In this document: piece by piece, positions 6,480-10,266 of the stretch
Numbering within the stretch: position 1 is the stretch's first letter
Layout: every line of letters starts with the position of its first letter
NCBI GenBank assembly: GCA_902494595.1
Contig: CABUTY010000021.1
Span: forward strand, 1 to 10,266
Reading direction: 5' to 3'
DNA: 10,266 bases
DNA from: an uncultured Porphyromonadaceae bacterium
GTDB taxonomy: Bacteria; Bacteroidota; Bacteroidia; Bacteroidales; Muribaculaceae
Notes under the pieces: generated by a model
Seen by the model: the letters and a program-made list of their open reading frames with translations, nothing else
The model's database searches: none
What the model was told of the DNA's origin: nothing
Program-made: the position numbers and the translations under genes

Positions 6480-8402
6480 ATGGAACAACTGAAACATGAA
6501 TGCGGCGTCGCAATGGTGAGGCTCATGAAGCCGCTGGACTACTACCGGCGCAAGTATGGCACCTGGCGTTACGGGCTTGACAAACTCTATCTGATGATGG
6601 AGAAGCAGCACAACCGGGGACAGGAAGGCGCCGGGCTGGCATGCGTCAAAATGAGAGCCGCTCCGGGCGAGGAGTTCTTGTTCCGCGAACGCGCCGAAGG
6701 CGTCAACGCAATAAAGGAAATTTTCGCCCAGGTCCACAAGTCCATTGCCGACTGCGCCGCCAATATCTCTTCCGACTCTCAGGCCGGTGTGCTCGACGAC
6801 GCCGACCTCGCAAGCCGCTTTTTCCCTTTCGCCGGCGAGCTATACATGGGTCACCTCCGTTACTCCACCACCGGCAAGCGCGGTATCTCATACGTCCACC
6901 CTTTTCTCCGCCGCAACAACTGGCGCGCCAAGAACCTCTGCATTTGCGCCAATTTCAATATGACCAACGTGGAGGAAATCTTCCGCACCATCGCTGTCAA
7001 GGGACAGCACCCGCGAATGATTTCCGACACATACATCCTTCTCGAGCAGCTCGGTCACCGTCTCGACCGCGAGTCGGAACGCCTCTTCAACGAGGCTGTC
7101 GCAAAGGGTCTCTCCGACTGCGGCATCACCCGATACATCGAGGAGAACATAGACCTCGGCAACGTGCTGGCCACCTCCTGCGAGGTTTGGGACGGCGGAT
7201 ATGTGGTATGCGGCGTCACCGGCTCCGGAGAGGCTTTCGCCATGAGAGACCCCTGGGGAATAAGACCTGCCTTCTGGTTCGCCAACGACGAGGTGTTCGC
7301 CCTCGCTTCCGAACGTCCCGTGCTCCAGACGTCCTTCGACATACCTGCCGACTGCGTCCGCGAGCTGCTACCCGGCCAGGCTATCCTCATCAGCGCCGAC
7401 GGTCATATCAATACCCGTCAGATTCTGCAGCCGCGCAACTTCGCCGCCTGCTCTTTCGAGAGGGTATACTTCTCCCGCGGCTCCGACGCCGACATATACC
7501 GCGAACGCAAGAAACTCGGCATAAACCTCGTGCCGCAGATTCTGCAGGCCATCGACCATGACGTGGAGAACACCGTGTTCAGCTATATACCCAACACGGC
7601 GGAAGTGGCTTTCTACGGAATGGTCCAGGGCTTCAACGAATACCTCAACCGCGAGAAAGCCCGCGCCATTCAGGAAGCCGGCGGCAACCTCTCGCCTAAG
7701 CAGCTCGACAAAATTCTCTCCCGCCGGATACGTAGCGAAAAGGTGGCGATAAAGGATATTAAGTTGCGCACCTTCATCAGCGAAGGCGCCAGCCGTAACG
7801 ACCTCGCCGCACATGTCTACGACATTACCTACGGATCCCTCCGCCCCGGTATCGACAACCTCGTGGTTATCGACGATTCCATCGTGCGCGGCACTACTCT
7901 CCGTGAATCCATAATCCGTATTCTCGACAGGCTTCACCCCAAGAGAATAGTCATCGTGTCAAGCAGCCCCATTGTCAAATATCCCGACTATTACGGCATC
8001 GACATGGCCCATATGGATGAGTTCATAGGCTTCCGCGCCGCCGTCAGACTCGCCATCGACTCCGGCCGCGACAACGTCCTGACAGAAATCTACGACAGGT
8101 GCCTCGCTCAGAAAGACTTCCCGAAAGAGAAGACCGTCAATTATGTCAGCCGTCTGTATGAGCTGTTTACCGATGACGAGATTTCAGCAAAAATGGTGGA
8201 GATGCTCCGTCCCGAGGGCGTGACCACCGACATAAGGATTGTTTTCCAGACCCTCGACGGTCTGCACGACGCAATCCCCGACCACCCCGGCGACTGGTAT
8301 TTCAGCGGCAATTACCCGACCCCAGGTGGTGTCAAACGCCTCAACGAAGCTTTCATATCATATATGGAACGCTTTTACTTTAAAGACAAAGAAATAAAAT
8401 AA
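6480..8402 (+). CDS. purF: Amidophosphoribosyltransferase (PurF-like), long Bacteroidetes form
   Basis: This 640-residue protein should make 5-phosphoribosylamine from PRPP and glutamine, the first step of purine synthesis. The N-terminal class II glutaminase domain (~8-280) has HECGV (6-10), so C8 becomes the N-terminal nucleophile after removal of a 7-residue propeptide, plus QHNRGQEGAG (43-52), MGHLRYSTTG (123-132), and MRDPWGIRPAFW (255-266). The C-terminal phosphoribosyltransferase domain has FERVYFSRGSD (326-336) and the PRPP loop VIDDSIVRGTT (463-473), then SSSPIVKYPDYYGID (494-508). It is about 130-170 residues longer than classical PurF (470-510): there is extra sequence at ~85-115, ~385-440 and a C-terminal tail (~540-640). 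The oxyanion motif NGN reads NFN (158-160). The frame is open upstream to 6120, but that stretch lies over panB, the terminator and the promoter. A canonical shorter PurF may exist elsewhere; then this could be a paralogue. Confidence 0.88.
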   Translation: MEQLKHECGVAMVRLMKPLDYYRRKYGTWRYGLDKLYLMMEKQHNRGQEGAGLACVKMRAAPGEEFLFRERAEGVNAIKEIFAQVHKSIADCAANISSDSQAGVLDDADLASRFFPFAGELYMGHLRYSTTGKRGISYVHPFLRRNNWRAKNLCICANFNMTNVEEIFRTIAVKGQHPRMISDTYILLEQLGHRLDRESERLFNEAVAKGLSDCGITRYIEENIDLGNVLATSCEVWDGGYVVCGVTGSGEAFAMRDPWGIRPAFWFANDEVFALASERPVLQTSFDIPADCVRELLPGQAILISADGHINTRQILQPRNFAACSFERVYFSRGSDADIYRERKKLGINLVPQILQAIDHDVENTVFSYIPNTAEVAFYGMVQGFNEYLNREKARAIQEAGGNLSPKQLDKILSRRIRSEKVAIKDIKLRTFISEGASRNDLAAHVYDITYGSLRPGIDNLVVIDDSIVRGTTLRESIIRILDRLHPKRIVIVSSSPIVKYPDYYGIDMAHMDEFIGFRAAVRLAIDSGRDNVLTEIYDRCLAQKDFPKEKTVNYVSRLYELFTDDEISAKMVEMLRPEGVTTDIRIVFQTLDGLHDAIPDHPGDWYFSGNYPTPGGVKRLNEAFISYMERFYFKDKEIK

Positions 8403-8408
8403 ACCCTG

Positions 8409-8434
8409 AGGGGGACGCTCGCGCGTTCCCCTTT
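8409..8434 (+). terminator. Terminator-like hairpin between purF and carA
   Basis: AGGGGGACGC (8409-8418) can pair with GCGTTCCCCT (8423-8432) as a 10-bp stem with one G-T wobble and a TCGC loop. Only three T residues follow (8432-8434). It starts 7 nt after the purF stop and ends 19 nt before the carA ATG. With such a short U-tract it may end only part of the transcripts, or act as an RNA-stability or attenuation element. I see no promoter box between it and carA. Confidence 0.55.
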
Positions 8435-8452
8435 GCACAATAAGACAACAAG

Positions 8453-9541
8453 ATGAAGAGAGCCACATTGGTCCTGGACGATGGCACCCGTTACGAAGGC
8501 TATTCCTTCGGCCACGATTCCAGTGTATCCGGCGAGGTGGTGTTCAACACCGCCATGACCGGATATCCTGAAAGTTTGACCGACCCCTCCTATGCGGGTC
8601 AGATCATGACATTGACCTATCCCCTGGCGGGCAATTACGGCGTGCCGCCGCGTCAGGAGACACCCGACGGCCTGCAGCGTTTCACCGAGAGCGACCGCAT
8701 TCACGCCGCCGGCCTGATTGTCTGCGACTACTCCGAAAAGCATTCCCACTGGAACGCCGACCGCAGCCTCGCCGACTGGCTCCGCGAAGAAAAAATCCCC
8801 GCAATAACCGGCATCGATACCCGCGCCCTTACCAAACACCTTCGCGAAAAGGGTGTGGTCAGCGGCAGAATACTCGTGGAGGATACTCCCGAACCGGCTG
8901 CCGCCAATTATGCCGAAATCAATTTCGTGGAGAAGGTCAGCCCCGACTCCGCGACCCGTTTCAACGAGGACAAGGGCCTCAGGAAAGTGGTTCTCGTGGA
9001 CTGCGGCGCCAAATACAACATCATCCGCTGTCTCGCCGACAGGGGCGTGGAGGTGATCAGAGTTCCCTGGGACTATGATTTCAACACCCTCGACTTCGAT
9101 GCTCTCTTCCTCAGCAACGGTCCCGGCAACCCCGAGACGTGCGCCGCTACCGTGGAGAACATCCGCAAGTTCATCTCCAATCCCGACGAGCGTCGCCCAC
9201 TGATGGGAATATGTCTCGGCCACCAGCTCCTCGCCAAGGCCGCCGGCGCTTCTATCTACAAACTCAAGTATGGCCACCGGAGCCATAATCAGCCTGCCCG
9301 CCTCGACAACGACACCCGCTGCTTCGTAACCAGCCAGAACCATGGTTACGCCGTCGATGCCGACACTCTCCCCGCCGACTGGAAACAATGGTTCCACAAC
9401 ATGAACGACGGCTCCAACGAGGGTATCATCCATACCTCACGCCCGTGGCGCTCCGTTCAGTTCCATCCCGAGGCCTGCGGCGGTCCCGTCGATACCGAGT
9501 TCCTCTTCGACAATTTCATCAACGATGTCAAAAACGCCTGA
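8453..9541 (+). CDS. carA: Carbamoyl-phosphate synthase small (glutaminase) subunit CarA
   Basis: This 362-residue protein hydrolyses glutamine and passes ammonia to CarB, which makes carbamoyl phosphate for pyrimidines and arginine. The N-terminal CPSase small-chain domain (1-~135) shows [21 protein letters not shown] (27-47 region) and the TGIDTRALT segment (119-127). The C-terminal class I glutamine amidotransferase domain (~177-360) has VDCGAK (182-187), SNGPGNP (221-227), [10 protein letters not shown] (251-260) with nucleophile C254, [10 protein letters not shown] (272-281), TSQNHGYAV (293-301), and FHPEA (337-341) completing the triad with H338 and E340. All catalytic residues are intact. 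It follows the purF-like gene by 50 nt with a hairpin in the gap, and carB starts 4 nt after its stop, so carA and carB are certainly one transcript. A long frame opposite it is a shadow. Confidence 0.96.
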   Translation: MKRATLVLDDGTRYEGYSFGHDSSVSGEVVFNTAMTGYPESLTDPSYAGQIMTLTYPLAGNYGVPPRQETPDGLQRFTESDRIHAAGLIVCDYSEKHSHWNADRSLADWLREEKIPAITGIDTRALTKHLREKGVVSGRILVEDTPEPAAANYAEINFVEKVSPDSATRFNEDKGLRKVVLVDCGAKYNIIRCLADRGVEVIRVPWDYDFNTLDFDALFLSNGPGNPETCAATVENIRKFISNPDERRPLMGICLGHQLLAKAAGASIYKLKYGHRSHNQPARLDNDTRCFVTSQNHGYAVDADTLPADWKQWFHNMNDGSNEGIIHTSRPWRSVQFHPEACGGPVDTEFLFDNFINDVKNA

Positions 9542-9545
9542 AACT

Positions 9546-10266
9546 ATGACTGACAACAAGATACGCAAGGTGCTGGTATTGGGTTCCGGCGCTCTCAAAA
9601 TCGGCGAGGCCGGCGAGTTCGACTACTCCGGCAGCCAGGCCCTGAAGGCCCTTCGCGAGGAAGGCATCGAAACGGTGCTCATCAATCCCAACATCGCCAC
9701 CGTCCAGACCAGCGAGGGCGTCGCCGACCATATTTACTTCCTGCCCGTCACTCCTTTCTTCGTGGAGAAAGTAATCGCCAAGGAACGCCCCGACGGCATT
9801 CTCCTCGCCTTCGGCGGCCAGACTGCCCTCAACTGCGGCGTCGACCTATACCATGACTGCGTTTTCGACAAATATGGCGTGAAAGTGCTCGGTACTCCCG
9901 TGCAGTCCATAATCGATACCGAGGACCGCGAGATTTTCGTGGAGAAGCTCAACGAGATAGATGTCAAGACCATCGATTCGGAGGCCTGCGCGAATATCGA
10001 TGAGGCACTGGCCGCCGCCGATCGCCTCGGCTACCCCGTGATTCTGCGTGCCGCCTATGCCCTCGGTGGACTCGGCTCCGGCTTCTGCGACGACGCCGAC
10101 CAGCTGCGTCGCCTCGCTGAAAAGGCTTTCGCCTTCTCTCCCCAGGTGCTCGTGGAGAAAAGCCTCAAGGGCTGGAAGGAAATAGAATACGAGGTGGTCC
10201 GCGACAGGTTCGACAATTGCATCACCGTCTGCAATATGGAGAACTTCGATCCGCTGGGCATTCACA
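9546..10266 (+). CDS. carB: Carbamoyl-phosphate synthase large subunit CarB (3' truncated by window edge)
   Basis: The frame opens with an ATG at 9546, four bases after the carA stop, and runs without interruption to the window end: 240 codons of an expected ~1,060-1,080. The N terminus is the biotin-carboxylase-like preATP-grasp fold: [20 protein letters not shown] (9-28) with the GxGxxxIGxxxEFDYSG pattern, [11 protein letters not shown] (45-55), [11 protein letters not shown] (60-70) and [13 protein letters not shown] (84-96). The first ATP-grasp domain begins near 125, with DTEDRE (126-131) and the glycine-rich nucleotide loop [14 protein letters not shown] (174-187). The enzyme joins bicarbonate, ammonia from CarA and two ATP into carbamoyl phosphate. 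Nothing abnormal is seen in the visible part. Because no stop lies in the window, ORF callers that need one will miss it. Confidence 0.96.
   Translation, partial: MTDNKIRKVLVLGSGALKIGEAGEFDYSGSQALKALREEGIETVLINPNIATVQTSEGVADHIYFLPVTPFFVEKVIAKERPDGILLAFGGQTALNCGVDLYHDCVFDKYGVKVLGTPVQSIIDTEDREIFVEKLNEIDVKTIDSEACANIDEALAAADRLGYPVILRAAYALGGLGSGFCDDADQLRRLAEKAFAFSPQVLVEKSLKGWKEIEYEVVRDRFDNCITVCNMENFDPLGIH

Noticed and set aside
8375..9433. 352-codon open frame on the minus strand opposite carA
   Set aside because: It mirrors the biased codons of carA, has no family motifs, and crosses the purF end and the hairpin. carA has every catalytic residue intact.
1..10266. Defence system, prophage, insertion sequence, CRISPR array or tRNA gene
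   Set aside because: I looked on both strands and saw no transposase, integrase, terminal inverted repeats, spaced repeats or cloverleaf. Apart from short gaps, the window is filled by recognisable housekeeping and polysaccharide genes.

Overview
The window looks like chromosomal DNA from a Bacteroidales bacterium. A Muribaculaceae-like lineage is my best guess, based on the moderately high GC of the coding regions. Three intergenic sites match the Bacteroidetes -7 promoter box (TAnnTTTG), start codons generally lack a strong Shine-Dalgarno sequence, and the protein variants (TrmB, the long PurF-like enzyme, CarA with an HRSHNQP segment) are of the Bacteroidetes type. Species cannot be fixed from the sequence alone.

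Layout, left to right. (1) Positions 3-2718, plus strand: the C-terminal end of a membrane family-2 glycosyltransferase, trmB (tRNA m7G46 methyltransferase) joined to it by a TAATG stop/start overlap, and a secreted GH13 alpha-amylase-family enzyme. (2) Positions 2701-5418, minus strand: a three-gene surface-polysaccharide operon, transcribed wecA-like (lipid-linked sugar-phosphate initiation), Wza-like export lipoprotein, CpsB/YwqE-type PHP phosphatase. The junctions are a 4-nt overlap and a 4-nt gap. The operon converges on the amylase gene with an 18-bp overlap of the two 3' ends, and its probable terminator lies inside the amylase coding sequence. (3) Positions 5419-5565: a compact divergent control region with two promoters whose -33 elements face each other, plus a perfect 17-bp tandem duplication filling most of the predicted leader of the polysaccharide operon. 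(4) Positions 5566-10266, plus strand: panB with a strong terminator, then a long PurF-like amidophosphoribosyltransferase with its own promoter box, carA and the first 240 codons of carB.

Functionally the right half is central metabolism. PanB starts pantothenate/CoA synthesis. The PurF-like enzyme and CarA/CarB both spend glutamine nitrogen, at the entry to purine synthesis and to pyrimidine/arginine synthesis. The middle block supplies the start, exit and probable phosphatase control of an exopolysaccharide, but no BY-kinase, polymerase, flippase or dedicated glycosyltransferases are present here, so those must lie elsewhere.

I found no RNA genes, insertion sequences, CRISPR arrays, phage genes or defence systems, and nothing I would call a wholly new system. 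The points most worth a second look are the leader tandem repeat, the face-to-face promoters, the terminator nested in the convergent gene, the PurF-like enzyme with an altered NGN glutaminase motif, and a terminator-like hairpin between purF and carA.
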